64,000 nt of DNA from VGBO01 sp964453335. GTDB lineage: Bacteria; Actinomycetota; Acidimicrobiia; Acidimicrobiales; CAIXPF01. Of this stretch, positions 40,773-50,833 are shown in pieces (within the stretch, counting starts at the first letter, position 1; the number at the start of each line of letters is the position of its first letter). The DNA lies in assembly GCA_964453335.1 (NCBI GenBank), contig CAYVOK010000001.1, forward strand, positions 207,227 to 271,226, read 5' to 3'. The notes below the pieces were generated by a model. The model was not told the origin of the DNA. It saw only the letters and a list, made by a program, of their open reading frames with translations, and did not search any database. The translations under genes were made by a program, and so were the position numbers.

Positions 40773-43048
40773 ATTCTTCTCCTTGGCTCTTCGTCTTCTC
40801 CAGGCCTGTCAATTACACGCCCACCCATAATATCTTTTACTTCTGCATCGCTTTGATATGGCATATCATCTTCATCTTGATCTACTTGTTGATATGCAGG
40901 ATTGTTGTTTTTATCATGGTCTATAATAAAGTTCATTAGTTCTTTCGTTAAATATTGTGCAGCAGATTTCAAATTTGCACCATAGTCAGCTTTTAATTTT
41001 TCTATTATTCCCTGTTCATCTACAAGTTCTCGTAGGAAAGGACTTTTAGGACTAATGAAATTTTGAACTTCTTGCTTTTGCTTGACTGGATCTTTTTCTC
41101 GTATAACCTTTTTATAATATCTATCTACTACTAGTTTTTCAAGTCTAGCTATTATTTTATTCAAGGATTCTTGTTCATCCGCAGATAGACCACCAGAAAG
41201 CCTTAAGGCTACAGCTTTATGATGCTCTGGATCATGTTCATAAACGAATCCAGCATCTTTTCTCTTGACTGCTAATTTGCCACATTGTTCGATTGGAGGC
41301 CCTTCTTTTCCTTGATTCTTAGCATCCCACACATAAAATGCATGGAAAATAACATTTTTCAAATTGTCCGTATAGAACCCAATAGATGTAGAATCTGGCC
41401 ACATACTCGTAAGCCATATCTTTTCTGCCAAGTTTGCCATTTTCTCGTGATCTGTATCACCACCTATACAAAACTTATTTCCAGAATCACATGCTTCTTT
41501 TAATAACATAAAATCATCAAATCCAAAAGATTCAACAAGCTGATCTTTTGTAATATTTGATGGAAGCATTAATAAAGCATCTGCAGAATTTACTTTGTTA
41601 TATGCATTAAAACAAATGGAAGCCGCAACTCTTAGTAGTTCCATTTCTGGATTCTTAACAAAAGAATCATAAAGATCATTAATATTTAGTATTGATTTAA
41701 CGCTAGGTCTTTTTCCAGCAACAATATCAGGCATTTCTTTTTCAACAAAGTTAGTCAAATCGCTTACAAAGTTTTTCGTGTCCTTTTCAATTCTTTCTAG
41801 CAAATATCTAAAACAAAATGCAGCTTTTAGAATTGCTAATTTTGCAGACAAAGAAACTTTAGAATTTAGTATATTCTTGGAATTTTCAAGGAAAACAAAA
41901 ATACATCGTTGCAATGTGTTGATAAGTGAGTTTGATTTATTAGTAATAGCAGCTTCAATTTGCCCACTCATTGACATCCCAGACTCTGGGGCAAATGGTT
42001 TGTCGGGCTCGCTAGCATGTATCCTATGAATGCCCCCAGATTTTTCTCCACCTTTAACAAATGTATCTGCATCTGCTCCTATATCGAGTTCTTCTCCCTC
42101 GTCATTTGTTGGGCCAGTAGATGTTTTTGCACCAACATAATAATTTTTATTTCGCATGTTGCCAAGCGTAGTTTGTTTGATGCAATTAACTAAAAAGTTA
42201 AATAAGGTATAAATTAAATCTGCTTTTCCAGCATAATGCTTTACAAATTCTGATGCTATGTATTCTACTCTATTTTCTTGTGATTCAATATCTTGAGGTT
42301 CAAATGAGCTTGAAATACCCAAAGCGTTTTTTTGTTCATCTTTAATTCTTTGAAGTCCCGCTTCATAATCAGCTTGGCTTATTTCGCCATTCTTCATCTT
42401 GTTGCCAAGATTTTCTGCTTCTCTATTCAATTCGCCAAATTTCATAGCATATTTTTCTCTTGATTGTTTATCACGCAAGGCAATATTTCTATGACCTAGA
42501 GACAAATAAGACCTGAATCCCGTACCGGCATAATTTATTAACTTGTCCATGAAGTCTTCGAAAGTTCCAGACTTAATTCTATTAATGAATTCATTCAAAG
42601 CAGCATGAGATAATTTAGATGCACTAAAGCTTCTTTCCTCTTTTGACTTGGCCAAACGAGCAGCACTCATTTTTACATTAGCTCTCTTGGCTTTTTGTGC
42701 AATTTCTGGTTTATATTCTTCGCCGCTTTCCATGCCACCTTTCATTCCATAAATGCAAGAACTTGTAGCATCTGTAAAAGCTTCAAAACTTATCTTTTCT
42801 AGATTAATATTTGGAATTAAAAATTTTACTATATATTTGTCATCAAGTCCTGATGCCTCGACATTAGCCAAAGCTGTCTTCTGTTCATCGCTAATAAAAC
42901 CATCAATACTGTTGCCTTTATTCAGCAGCATTTTTGCAAAATTCTTAATAGATGTATCTACTATGCTTTTATACTTCTCGTAATGTTCAGAAGTACTAGC
43001 ACTTGTTTCATTTACTAATAGCCATTTGTTAAAATTATAAGATATCAT
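40769..43048 (-). CDS. Large unknown protein with CTS-like N-terminus, 759 aa
   Basis: No family recognised. The N-terminus MISYNFNKWLLVNETSA has the CTS-like form. Mostly helical and charged; a Ser/Thr/Asp-rich patch lies around residues 310-350 and the C-terminus is acidic, then basic (EDEEPRRRI). Ribosome site AGAGGA. Its size and place among head and tail genes suggest a virion-internal protein. Confidence 0.6.
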   Translation of the reverse strand: MISYNFNKWLLVNETSASTSEHYEKYKSIVDTSIKNFAKMLLNKGNSIDGFISDEQKTALANVEASGLDDKYIVKFLIPNINLEKISFEAFTDATSSCIYGMKGGMESGEEYKPEIAQKAKRANVKMSAARLAKSKEERSFSASKLSHAALNEFINRIKSGTFEDFMDKLINYAGTGFRSYLSLGHRNIALRDKQSREKYAMKFGELNREAENLGNKMKNGEISQADYEAGLQRIKDEQKNALGISSSFEPQDIESQENRVEYIASEFVKHYAGKADLIYTLFNFLVNCIKQTTLGNMRNKNYYVGAKTSTGPTNDEGEELDIGADADTFVKGGEKSGGIHRIHASEPDKPFAPESGMSMSGQIEAAITNKSNSLINTLQRCIFVFLENSKNILNSKVSLSAKLAILKAAFCFRYLLERIEKDTKNFVSDLTNFVEKEMPDIVAGKRPSVKSILNINDLYDSFVKNPEMELLRVAASICFNAYNKVNSADALLMLPSNITKDQLVESFGFDDFMLLKEACDSGNKFCIGGDTDHEKMANLAEKIWLTSMWPDSTSIGFYTDNLKNVIFHAFYVWDAKNQGKEGPPIEQCGKLAVKRKDAGFVYEHDPEHHKAVALRLSGGLSADEQESLNKIIARLEKLVVDRYYKKVIREKDPVKQKQEVQNFISPKSPFLRELVDEQGIIEKLKADYGANLKSAAQYLTKELMNFIIDHDKNNNPAYQQVDQDEDDMPYQSDAEVKDIMGGRVIDRPGEDEEPRRRI

Positions 43049-43056
43049 CTGTCCTC

Positions 43057-43458
43057 TTATTCAAGATTCATGGTTGGTGTAATTGCAATCTGACCTCCTG
43101 CTCCAGGCACAACAAAAGGAGCAGAAGTAAATCTTTCTACCAAAACAAGAACAGATCCATCTGTTATGTAATAACCATACACAGTTGCTGCTCCAGTAAA
43201 ATTAAATGTTTGCTGTGGATAAGATGTAGAAGTCTGTCCAGAAACAGTAGTTGGTACTGCCCAGCTAGCAGCCGTCAAAGATATTGATGCATATCCAGCA
43301 GCAGTGCATTCAGTTAACATTCCAACAGTCGTATCTTCATCGATTGTTGGATCATTTTCATATAATCTCAAAGTCAAATTGCCATTTGTTGTACCGCCAA
43401 TACCTAACAACCTCTTTAAAAGTTGTACTTCGCCAACACTAGGCACTGTAAAAGCCAT
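43057..43458 (-). CDS. Small virion protein, 133 aa
   Basis: Begins MAFTVPSVGEVQLLKRLLG and continues with NLTLRLYEND and ECTAAGYASISL, a pattern I recall in many small phage structural proteins (beta-rich, head or tail decoration type), without a firm function. Strong ribosome site (GGAGG). Downstream gene starts 9 bases on. Confidence 0.6.
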   Translation of the reverse strand: MAFTVPSVGEVQLLKRLLGIGGTTNGNLTLRLYENDPTIDEDTTVGMLTECTAAGYASISLTAASWAVPTTVSGQTSTSYPQQTFNFTGAATVYGYYITDGSVLVLVERFTSAPFVVPGAGGQIAITPTMNLE

Positions 43459-43494
43459 AAAGCCTCCGTAGATAATTTATCTATATAATATATA

Positions 43495-44187
43495 ATGGAA
43501 ATGGTCATAAAAAATAAAGACGGAACAGTTTATAAAGTCAGAGGTCCAAATCCCATTATGATTGCCCAAGACCTTTGGAACGATTTTGAACTTCATAATA
43601 TGGAGTTTCCAGACGATCTAGTTTCTCAAAATTCAGCTAAAAAACCGTCAAAAAATAAGATAAATCTTGGTCAGACAATAATAACAAAACAGGATGAATC
43701 TCGATCTGAAGTTAATGTAGAAACAAAGCCTCTAAAACAAGATAAAATATTGCCAAAAAAGCAAGAATTTTCACTTCCAGAAATTATAAAAACCGAAGAA
43801 AAACCAAGTCCTGTAGAAAAAGTTGAAGAAAAAGCTAAAGAAGAGGATTTTGTAGAAAAACCAAAATCTGTTAACAGCAAGCTGCTTAATTATCCTAAAA
43901 CAGTTTTATGCTGTCTTCCCACCGATGTTCAAGAAAAAAAAGACATGCTTTATGGAGAGGTTACAACTAAAATAACTTACGGCAAAAAGTTTACCTTTGA
44001 GGCAATATTAATAGAAGAAACAGACATGCACTTATTATTTTGGACACATTTAGACAAAATAAAAAGGTTTGCAATATTTTATCCAAAAAACCAAGAAAAA
44101 AGATGGTGGCAAGCAGACGCTGTCAAGCCAGCCCCAGAAGGTTTCATTGTGAAGTGCATACCAAGTATGCATCATCCTAATTTTTAA
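43495..44187 (+). CDS. Hypothetical protein with charged linker, 230 aa
   Basis: Residues 1-45 form a small domain (MVIKNKDGTVYKVRGPNPIM), residues ~45-130 are a Lys/Glu/Pro-rich disordered linker, and 130-230 a second folded domain (FTFEAILIEETDMHLLFWTH). No family recognised. TATATAATATATA directly precedes the ATG with no ribosome site, another possible near-leaderless start. Confidence 0.6.
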   Translation: MEMVIKNKDGTVYKVRGPNPIMIAQDLWNDFELHNMEFPDDLVSQNSAKKPSKNKINLGQTIITKQDESRSEVNVETKPLKQDKILPKKQEFSLPEIIKTEEKPSPVEKVEEKAKEEDFVEKPKSVNSKLLNYPKTVLCCLPTDVQEKKDMLYGEVTTKITYGKKFTFEAILIEETDMHLLFWTHLDKIKRFAIFYPKNQEKRWWQADAVKPAPEGFIVKCIPSMHHPNF

Positions 44188-44428
44188 CCTGTGCCACTAA
44201 ACCTAATTTTTTTAAAGACTCTTTGTGAGCTTCTACAGATTTATTGAATCCAATCTCATAAATTTTGGCTACCAAACTAATGAAACCCTGTATTTCATTT
44301 TCATTAGTTAAATTACCAACAATCTTGTATAAAATTGGATAATAAACTTTCAAATCGTCTCCCATTATCTTTTCAAGATAACTTAAAACCTGTTGCGAAT
44401 TAACAAAGTTTATATAATTATATTCCAT
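44177..44428 (-). CDS. Hypothetical protein, 83 aa
   Basis: Helical, no family recognised. ATG 44428 has AAAGGTGAT in front and lies just after the stop of the 966-aa gene (44433), so it is preferred to the ATG at 44455. Converges with the gene at 43495-44187, overlapping 11 bases. Confidence 0.6.
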   Translation of the reverse strand: MEYNYINFVNSQQVLSYLEKIMGDDLKVYYPILYKIVGNLTNENEIQGFISLVAKIYEIGFNKSVEAHKESLKKLGLVAQVKN

Positions 44429-44432
44429 TATA

Positions 44433-47333
44433 TCACCTTTTCTGAGATGCCTCAAATCTTTGTAGTGTTTTGGTTAATCTATCTGCTTGTTCTGCAGAAC
44501 TGGTGGGTATCGTAGATTTCAATTTTGCTATAGCTATGCCCAAATCAGTCATGGATAATAACTTTGGATTTACTTCGTGGATTCTATTTAAATCCTTGGA
44601 AACTTTAGTATGGGCAACAATTAATGCTAATAATTTATTTAATATTTGCTCAAGAATGCCACCAGAATTATCAATCAATCCATTCTTGGCCATCTCATCA
44701 TACTTTTTCTTGATTGCAACATGATTGTGTGGGTTGTTCTTCAGTTCGTTCTTATAATCTTCGATTAGTTCGGCAGAAGTCTTTTGTGGCATAGGCACAG
44801 AAGGTTTATACTTTGAAACATCTTCTTCCTCTGGAGATAAAACCTCGCCAGCCCTGCCGCTGTATTCATCGTCAATTGAAGACTCTAGTTGTTTTATTTT
44901 TGCTCTTACTTCATTTGCAAACATATTTGCATCAATACCACCTCCTGTAGTCTCTGATTTCATAACTATGCTTTCTACGAATTCTCTTACTTTGTATTCT
45001 GCATCAAGAATTTTATTTATTCTGAATGAATGATCATCATAAGAATCTTTATCTGGAGAGCTTTCAAATTCAGAACGGTAAAAAAGAATTGCTAAGGTCA
45101 TTAGCATAGATGAAAATTCTCTTCTCAAATCTTTAATTAACAATTCTTGTGTATTGCTATTTTCTGTATCATCAAGTTCTTTTTCTAGAGAGTATATCGA
45201 AGCTGTGCTTGAATCAACACCTTTGATAAGGTTGCCAATTCTATATTTAAAACCACATCTGGCGGCTCCTAGTCTACGCATTTCTGGATCAATATTACAA
45301 CTGTAACTGTTTGCATACGCCTGCAAGCTTGGAGAGCCAGAGGAACCCATTTGACCAATATTTTTTCTTCTTCTTCGACTTCCTCTGACCAAGTCTTGCT
45401 GCTCAATACTTTGCATCATTTTGCTAATCAAATCTGTAACAGTCTTTGGACTTTCTTCAATTGCATCCAATCCCAAATTCTCAATTATTCTATGCATTCC
45501 CATATCAACAAGCTGATCCAAAAAGAATAATAATACAGATCTTTCAAGAGCAAGACTCATGGTGTCTTGCTTTTGTTCCTTAAACTTTTTGCTGGTCAAT
45601 CTCTTGAATATTATATTTCTTATAAATTGCTTTAGACTCATGCCATCGACAAATTCTTTGCCAAAAATTCTGGCTATTTTGTTTTCATAAGCGTCATTTT
45701 TGAATTTGTTTACAACACCTTTGGAATCGATATCAACATTGTATCTACCCAAAGCAATCCTTTCAGGAGTTTCTGCAGCAGGGAATAAACCGCCAGCTTT
45801 ATAGTGTTCTGCTCCTTGTTTCTGTGATGTTGGCTCATGCCAAGAATCAATAAAAATCGGCCTATATGAATCACTATCATAATCGTAGTGACTTCCTCTT
45901 AAATAGTTTATATGATTTCCAAGTTCGCCAAATACAGCTTTGTAATCGGCTTCTTCTTTCTCGCTTAAGCCCTCTCCGGACTCAAGCTTCTTGATAAGTT
46001 CCAATTCTCTCGGCTTCAGCCTTCTAAATGTTGTGCCGGGTACTATGATTGGAGCATCGAATTCTTCAATTTTAGGATCGCCTGCAACAACATAATTTCC
46101 TTCAGAGTTTTTTGTCATTTTTTGCATTTTGACAAAAGTCTTTTTATGTGGAAGTACTAGATCAGGATGGACAACATTTTTTAAGTTGCCAGCCGAATCA
46201 AAACTACCTTGCAATGTCATTCTTTCCCTGCTTGGATCATCAAAGCTAGCTGGGGATTTTATTTTTCCCAGTTTTATCAGACTTTCAATCCTTTGTTTGG
46301 CAAGTTTTTTTGCATCTGAATCAAGTTGACTTCTGCCACCTGGATATCCTTCTTCGTCTAACATATCTTTATAGTCTTTAAGCAAACCTCCCCTTGCCTT
46401 GATTTGAGCTTTCAAATCATCAATTCTTTTTTGCTCTTTTTGTTCATGATCTCTTTTGAGTTCGGCCCTTGCTCTCTTAAATAAGTCATCCTCTAAAAGC
46501 TCAAATGTCATTGTATCTTTGTATAGGTTGCTGGGAATGTACTCCGCATTCCTGATTGTTCTCTTGCTTTCATCTGGATGGTTATCTTGATAAATTAAAT
46601 CTTCGTCATTATATGGAAGAATCTTATGGCCTAATAACTTTATGTAATCACGAATCATCGTCTGTATATTCTTCTCTTCTGGAAGCAAAAACCCATCTGT
46701 TTGCCTTCTTATTTCTGGATCACCCTCTCCAGTTGATGATTTCTTTTCAATCTCTACAGGATTATGTAAATCAAATCCATCATGTTTGCCCCTAGTACCA
46801 GTAAGTTTTTTATATAATTCTTCTATGTATGGATTTGCATAAACTCTGATGAAGTTATCTCTACCAGTTCCAACAAAATCAAAAGTAGAATTTGGATCAT
46901 CATTAAAAGGGATTTCAATTCTGTCTGAATACTGTTTTGCTATATGTCTTGCATTGTCCATAGCTATTCGTTTTTTTGTTTTTTTGTCTAAAGAGCTGTA
47001 TTTGGGATCGTCTTCAATTGTTTTCATCTCATCATCAAGCTCTTCTTTATATTTCGGCAAATAAACTTTGTCTCGCTCATCTTGAAGCTTATTTAAATAA
47101 TCCCAGAAATAAACATGATAGCGTTGATAAAGAGCTTGAGCCCAATACCTAGGAGGGAATTGCTCTAAAAACTTTGCATCATTTCTATCAAGGTAAATTA
47201 AACCCTTGTAGATATTGTTAATTTGAGCTTCTGTTAAAAGATCAACATTTTCAAGCAAAACTTCATTCAAAGGTCTATTCTTAGTCCTGTTGAACTTATT
47301 GTAAATACTCAAAAGTTTATTGTCCGATGGCAT
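44433..47333 (-). CDS. Large unknown protein, 966 aa
   Basis: No family recognised. Strongly charged and helical, with Arg-rich (VRGSRRRRKNIG) and acidic stretches. Near the N-terminus, LLENVDLLTEAQ contains an L-T-E/A site fitting the prohead protease rule. Ribosome site GGTG. With the 759-aa protein and neck gene nearby it may be a head-interior or injected protein. Confidence 0.6.
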   Translation of the reverse strand: MPSDNKLLSIYNKFNRTKNRPLNEVLLENVDLLTEAQINNIYKGLIYLDRNDAKFLEQFPPRYWAQALYQRYHVYFWDYLNKLQDERDKVYLPKYKEELDDEMKTIEDDPKYSSLDKKTKKRIAMDNARHIAKQYSDRIEIPFNDDPNSTFDFVGTGRDNFIRVYANPYIEELYKKLTGTRGKHDGFDLHNPVEIEKKSSTGEGDPEIRRQTDGFLLPEEKNIQTMIRDYIKLLGHKILPYNDEDLIYQDNHPDESKRTIRNAEYIPSNLYKDTMTFELLEDDLFKRARAELKRDHEQKEQKRIDDLKAQIKARGGLLKDYKDMLDEEGYPGGRSQLDSDAKKLAKQRIESLIKLGKIKSPASFDDPSRERMTLQGSFDSAGNLKNVVHPDLVLPHKKTFVKMQKMTKNSEGNYVVAGDPKIEEFDAPIIVPGTTFRRLKPRELELIKKLESGEGLSEKEEADYKAVFGELGNHINYLRGSHYDYDSDSYRPIFIDSWHEPTSQKQGAEHYKAGGLFPAAETPERIALGRYNVDIDSKGVVNKFKNDAYENKIARIFGKEFVDGMSLKQFIRNIIFKRLTSKKFKEQKQDTMSLALERSVLLFFLDQLVDMGMHRIIENLGLDAIEESPKTVTDLISKMMQSIEQQDLVRGSRRRRKNIGQMGSSGSPSLQAYANSYSCNIDPEMRRLGAARCGFKYRIGNLIKGVDSSTASIYSLEKELDDTENSNTQELLIKDLRREFSSMLMTLAILFYRSEFESSPDKDSYDDHSFRINKILDAEYKVREFVESIVMKSETTGGGIDANMFANEVRAKIKQLESSIDDEYSGRAGEVLSPEEEDVSKYKPSVPMPQKTSAELIEDYKNELKNNPHNHVAIKKKYDEMAKNGLIDNSGGILEQILNKLLALIVAHTKVSKDLNRIHEVNPKLLSMTDLGIAIAKLKSTIPTSSAEQADRLTKTLQRFEASQKR

Positions 47334-47345
47334 TTTTTCACCAAT

Positions 47346-47353
47346 TATAAATA
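47346..47353 (+). promoter_or_regulatory. Exact T4 late-promoter box TATAAATA
   Basis: TATAAATA matches the T4 late -10 consensus exactly and lies 24 bases before the neck gene start at 47378. The 12-bp palindrome TACATATATGTA lies between the two. Confidence 0.65.
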
Positions 47354-47377
47354 AAAAGTTCTATACATATATGTATT

Positions 47378-48262
47378 ATGAGTACTAATTCTTCAAATTT
47401 TATTTATCTTCAAAAACCATCTGCAAACCAATGCTGTAATATTGCGGGAGGCAGCAACCTTGGAGTATCCGATCCTTTGGATATTTCCAAGCTAGGACCT
47501 AGACCTAATAGGGGTAAAATTAGAGGGCAACTCAAGGATTACATCCTTTTGATGTTAGGTGCTCCAGTTATTAATATTGAACTCGATGAGCAACAATTAG
47601 ATGCAGCAGTTGATGTAACTCTTCAAATTATGGAAGAATGGGCTCCAAGAGAATATTTTCAGTATTATGTATTTAATACAATACCTGGACAATCAATTTA
47701 TACTATGCCTCCTGATGTTGGATATATTAGAAACGTTTACTATAAAGAAACAGGAACATTCTCTTTTCAATCATCTGATTTGGGAGGTGCAATACCAGTT
47801 GAATACTTTTATCCCGGCGGGGCGTACGCAAGCATACAAGGTGGTTTAATTGATCCTGTACAACCAATATGGGGCCGTGCTGGAGAATGGCAACTCTATA
47901 AAGGATATGAGCAAACTTATTCACGTATGGCTAGTAATATAGGCGGTTGGGAGTTTTATGGAGGATATCAAAATGTTAAAATTTATCCTATTCCATATAG
48001 AGCACATAGAGTAGTTGTACACTATTTGCAAAAAAACTATGATTGGGGAAGAGTTCAACAAGTTATGCAAGATGGCGCACTAGCACATGCTAAAATAATG
48101 CTTGGAAGAATTAGAAGCAAAATCAAGAATCCTCCTGGTCCTAATGGGGGTGTGCAGCTTGATGGGGATACTCTTTTGCAAGAAGGAAGAGAAGATAGAG
48201 CTAAATGGCTAGAAGATTTAATTAACAGATATGGTGATGTACTCGGTCCAACTCTTGATTAA
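47378..48262 (+). CDS. gp13: Neck protein (gp13-like)
   Basis: 294 residues. LKDYILLMLGAPVINIELDE and the following QQLDAAVDVTLQIMEEW match the LGaPvi-x-i-x-l-x-x-x-Q-x-x-x-x-v-x-x-A pattern of T4 gp13-type neck proteins. The remainder is Tyr/Gly-rich beta. It should link the head portal to the tail. An exact late-promoter box lies upstream. Confidence 0.65.
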   Translation: MSTNSSNFIYLQKPSANQCCNIAGGSNLGVSDPLDISKLGPRPNRGKIRGQLKDYILLMLGAPVINIELDEQQLDAAVDVTLQIMEEWAPREYFQYYVFNTIPGQSIYTMPPDVGYIRNVYYKETGTFSFQSSDLGGAIPVEYFYPGGAYASIQGGLIDPVQPIWGRAGEWQLYKGYEQTYSRMASNIGGWEFYGGYQNVKIYPIPYRAHRVVVHYLQKNYDWGRVQQVMQDGALAHAKIMLGRIRSKIKNPPGPNGGVQLDGDTLLQEGREDRAKWLEDLINRYGDVLGPTLD

Positions 48263-48346
48263 AAATTTTTAATTTTTGTATTCGCTCTTGAAACAAATAA
48301 ACGAAATGTTAAGATAGTTTTTATTTATTTTGTGAGGCTGTGACAT

Positions 48347-50104
48347 ATGTTAATGAGCGAAAAACTTATGGTTCCTTTTGATCAGATACCTGTTTCCCAC
48401 AAAGTTTGGTGGAAGTGTGATTATTGCGGCAAGGAATTTGAAAGAGAAATCAAAGTAATTAATCGAGCATGTAAAAATAGCCCAACGCATAGTTGTGGTT
48501 CCAAAGATTGTAAAGCGAAAAAAAAAGAAGATGGCTGTATTGCAAAATACGGGGTTAGTCATATTTCCCAATTGCCAGATGTGGTTGCCAAAAGAGTAGT
48601 TAAAATAAAAGAAAAAATGCCAGTAACTCTGGAGAAAATGAAAAAAACCAATTTGGAAAGATATGGCGTTGAACATGCTTCTCAAACAGATTCTGCCAAA
48701 GAAAAGATGAAGGAAACTTGCTTAAATAAATATGGATCAGAATGTTCTTTGCAAAACAGTGAAGTAAAAGAAAAATCAAAAAAAACTAATTTGGAAAAGA
48801 TTGGTGTTGAATTTCCAATGCAATCTGAATTAGTGCAAGAAAAAAGGAAGCAGACAAATCTGGAAAGATTTGGCTGTGAACACGCTTCTCAATCAGAAGA
48901 AGTTAAACAAAAAATAATTGAATCTAATTTAGCAAATTATGGTGTTCCATATTCTGGTATGAGGGAAGATGTAAAACAAAAAATTGTACAAACAAATATT
49001 GAAAAATATGGTGTTTCAAATCCTTTGCAAAATGAAGAAGTTAACAACAGAAGGAAAGAAACAAATTTAAAAAGATATGGGCATGAGAGTCCATTTGCTA
49101 ATGAAAATGTTATTGAAAAAATAGAAGCTACTAACATACAAAAATACGGACATACAAGAGCAAGCAAAAACCAACAAGTAATTAATAAAATGATAGAAAC
49201 GAATATCCAAAAATACGGTGTTCCAGCAGCTTGCATGCTTGAAGAAAATAAAAATTATGGAAAAACACAAACTGAAATTGGAGATTGGATTAATTCATTC
49301 GGATTCAATTTTGCTAACGACTATACAATATTAGAAGGCAAAGAATTAGACCTATATGATAATAATCTCAAAATTGCATTCGAATATTGTGGTTTGTATT
49401 GGCATAACGAAATATCGCCAGAGCCAAGATTAAGAAGATATCATTGGGACAAGTATAAACTTTGTAAAAATAAAGGTGTAAGGCTAGTAACCATATTTGA
49501 AGATGAATGGTTGCATAGAAACTTCCAATGCAGAAATTTTATAAAATCTATTTTAAATAAAAATAAATTAAAGATATTTGCTAGAAAATGTTCTATAAAA
49601 GAAATTAGCAAGGAATATTTTAAGGAATTTTGTGAAAAATACCACATTCAGGGTTCAAACAATTTATCAGTTATTTCTTACGGTTTATTTTATCAATCTG
49701 AAATGATTGGTGGCATGTCTTTTGGAAATCATCACAGAAATATATCTGAATTAATTTTAGATAGGCTTTGTTTTAAAGATGATGTAACAGTAATTGGAGG
49801 CTCTTCGAAATTATTCAAAAGCTGTTGTAATTGGGCAAAATCTCAAGGATTTTCACAAGTAAGTTCGTGGAGTGATAATAGGTGGAGTAGTGGTGGTGTC
49901 TATGAAAAACTTGGTTTTATTTTATTTGCCGAAAGTGGGCCAGATTATTCTTATGTTGATTTGAATAATAAAACCACAAGAAGAAGTAAACAATCACAAA
50001 AAAAACAACCAAATGAAATTAGAAGTGAAAAAGAAGTATCTTTAGAAAAAGGATTGGCAAGAATATGGGATTGTGGAAAAAAGAAATGGATATATAACAT
50101 ATAA
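48347..50104 (+). CDS. Homing-endonuclease-like protein (EDxHD/Hef type) with tandem repeats
   Basis: 585 residues in four parts: a Cys-rich N-terminus (CDYCGKEF, CGSKDC) likely to bind zinc; seven or eight ~32-residue repeats (TNLERYGVEHASQ-type, then a Lys/Glu helix); a nuclease domain with DLYDNNLKIAFEYCGLYWHNE and LVTIFEDEWLH, of the Vsr-like EDxHD kind; and a C-terminal acetyltransferase-like fold (DRLCFK..IGGSSKLFK..VYEKLGF). Such proteins occur in phages as free-standing homing enzymes. ATG 48353 is an alternative start. Confidence 0.75.
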   Translation: MLMSEKLMVPFDQIPVSHKVWWKCDYCGKEFEREIKVINRACKNSPTHSCGSKDCKAKKKEDGCIAKYGVSHISQLPDVVAKRVVKIKEKMPVTLEKMKKTNLERYGVEHASQTDSAKEKMKETCLNKYGSECSLQNSEVKEKSKKTNLEKIGVEFPMQSELVQEKRKQTNLERFGCEHASQSEEVKQKIIESNLANYGVPYSGMREDVKQKIVQTNIEKYGVSNPLQNEEVNNRRKETNLKRYGHESPFANENVIEKIEATNIQKYGHTRASKNQQVINKMIETNIQKYGVPAACMLEENKNYGKTQTEIGDWINSFGFNFANDYTILEGKELDLYDNNLKIAFEYCGLYWHNEISPEPRLRRYHWDKYKLCKNKGVRLVTIFEDEWLHRNFQCRNFIKSILNKNKLKIFARKCSIKEISKEYFKEFCEKYHIQGSNNLSVISYGLFYQSEMIGGMSFGNHHRNISELILDRLCFKDDVTVIGGSSKLFKSCCNWAKSQGFSQVSSWSDNRWSSGGVYEKLGFILFAESGPDYSYVDLNNKTTRRSKQSQKKQPNEIRSEKEVSLEKGLARIWDCGKKKWIYNI

Positions 50105-50155
50105 ATATTCAAAGGGCACATCGAATTTAAAAAGAAGAAATAGGACTAACCCACT

Positions 50156-50833
50156 TTGAATACTACAGTCGAAAACTTAAGATCTAAGTTATTATGGGAC
50201 AATCCTTATGGAAGCTTTAATTATCATGAATACCCTCATGATATTATTGGGTGGGGTGGCACAGACCCTATTTTCAGAGAACTAATAACTAAAAAAAGAC
50301 CACGTATGATTGCAGAGGTAGGCACATATAAGGGCCAATCTGCCATACATATGGCAAACATATTAAAAGAACTGAATATTGATGGTCATATTTTGTGTAT
50401 TGATACTTGGCTTGGGTCTGTGGAGTTTTACTTGAATCCCACTCCTGAAAGGCAATTTAATTTCAAGAATGGGTATCCTTCATTTTATTATAATTTTTTG
50501 GCAAATGTCTGTCATTCAAAATTTGAAAATTATATAACCCCGCTTGCACTCCCTTCTTCGCTAGCTGCAGACGTACTTAATCATCATCAAACTAAGTTTG
50601 ACATGATTTATATTGATGGTGATCATAGTTATAAAAGTGTAATATCAGACTTAGAATGTTATTATCCATTATTAAATGATGGTGGAGTATTTTTTGGACA
50701 TGATATAGATTGGTGGGGAGTAAATGACGCTGTTAATGAATTTTGCGCAAAATACTCTCGTAAAATACGCAAAACCCAGAGTAATTTCTGGGTTTTGGAA
50801 AATGATACTAGTTCTGCAAAAATTTTAATTTAA
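50156..50833 (+). CDS. Class I SAM-dependent methyltransferase
   Basis: 225 residues. IAEVGTYKGQSAIHMA is the SAM-binding loop (E-x-G-x-x-x-G), followed by ILCIDTWLGS and FDMIYIDGDHSY, typical of the CmcI/Methyltransf_24-like group, which often modify sugars. The frame starts at TTG 50156; no closer ATG exists. A terminator-like hairpin (50771-50796) lies inside its last codons. Beside two glycosyltransferases, a glycan-modifying role is likely. Confidence 0.75.
   Translation: MNTTVENLRSKLLWDNPYGSFNYHEYPHDIIGWGGTDPIFRELITKKRPRMIAEVGTYKGQSAIHMANILKELNIDGHILCIDTWLGSVEFYLNPTPERQFNFKNGYPSFYYNFLANVCHSKFENYITPLALPSSLAADVLNHHQTKFDMIYIDGDHSYKSVISDLECYYPLLNDGGVFFGHDIDWWGVNDAVNEFCAKYSRKIRKTQSNFWVLENDTSSAKILI
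50771..50796. terminator. Terminator-like hairpin inside the end of a methyltransferase gene
   Basis: AAAACCCAGA (50771-50780) and TCTGGGTTTT (50787-50796), loop GTAATT, with A and T arms giving a U-run on either strand. It overlaps the last codons before the stop at 50833 and lies just beyond the end of the converging gene. Confidence 0.6.

Noticed and set aside
48255..48285. Terminator after the gp13-like gene
   Set aside because: TTAAAAATTTTTAA is palindromic but purely A/T; too weak a stem to call.
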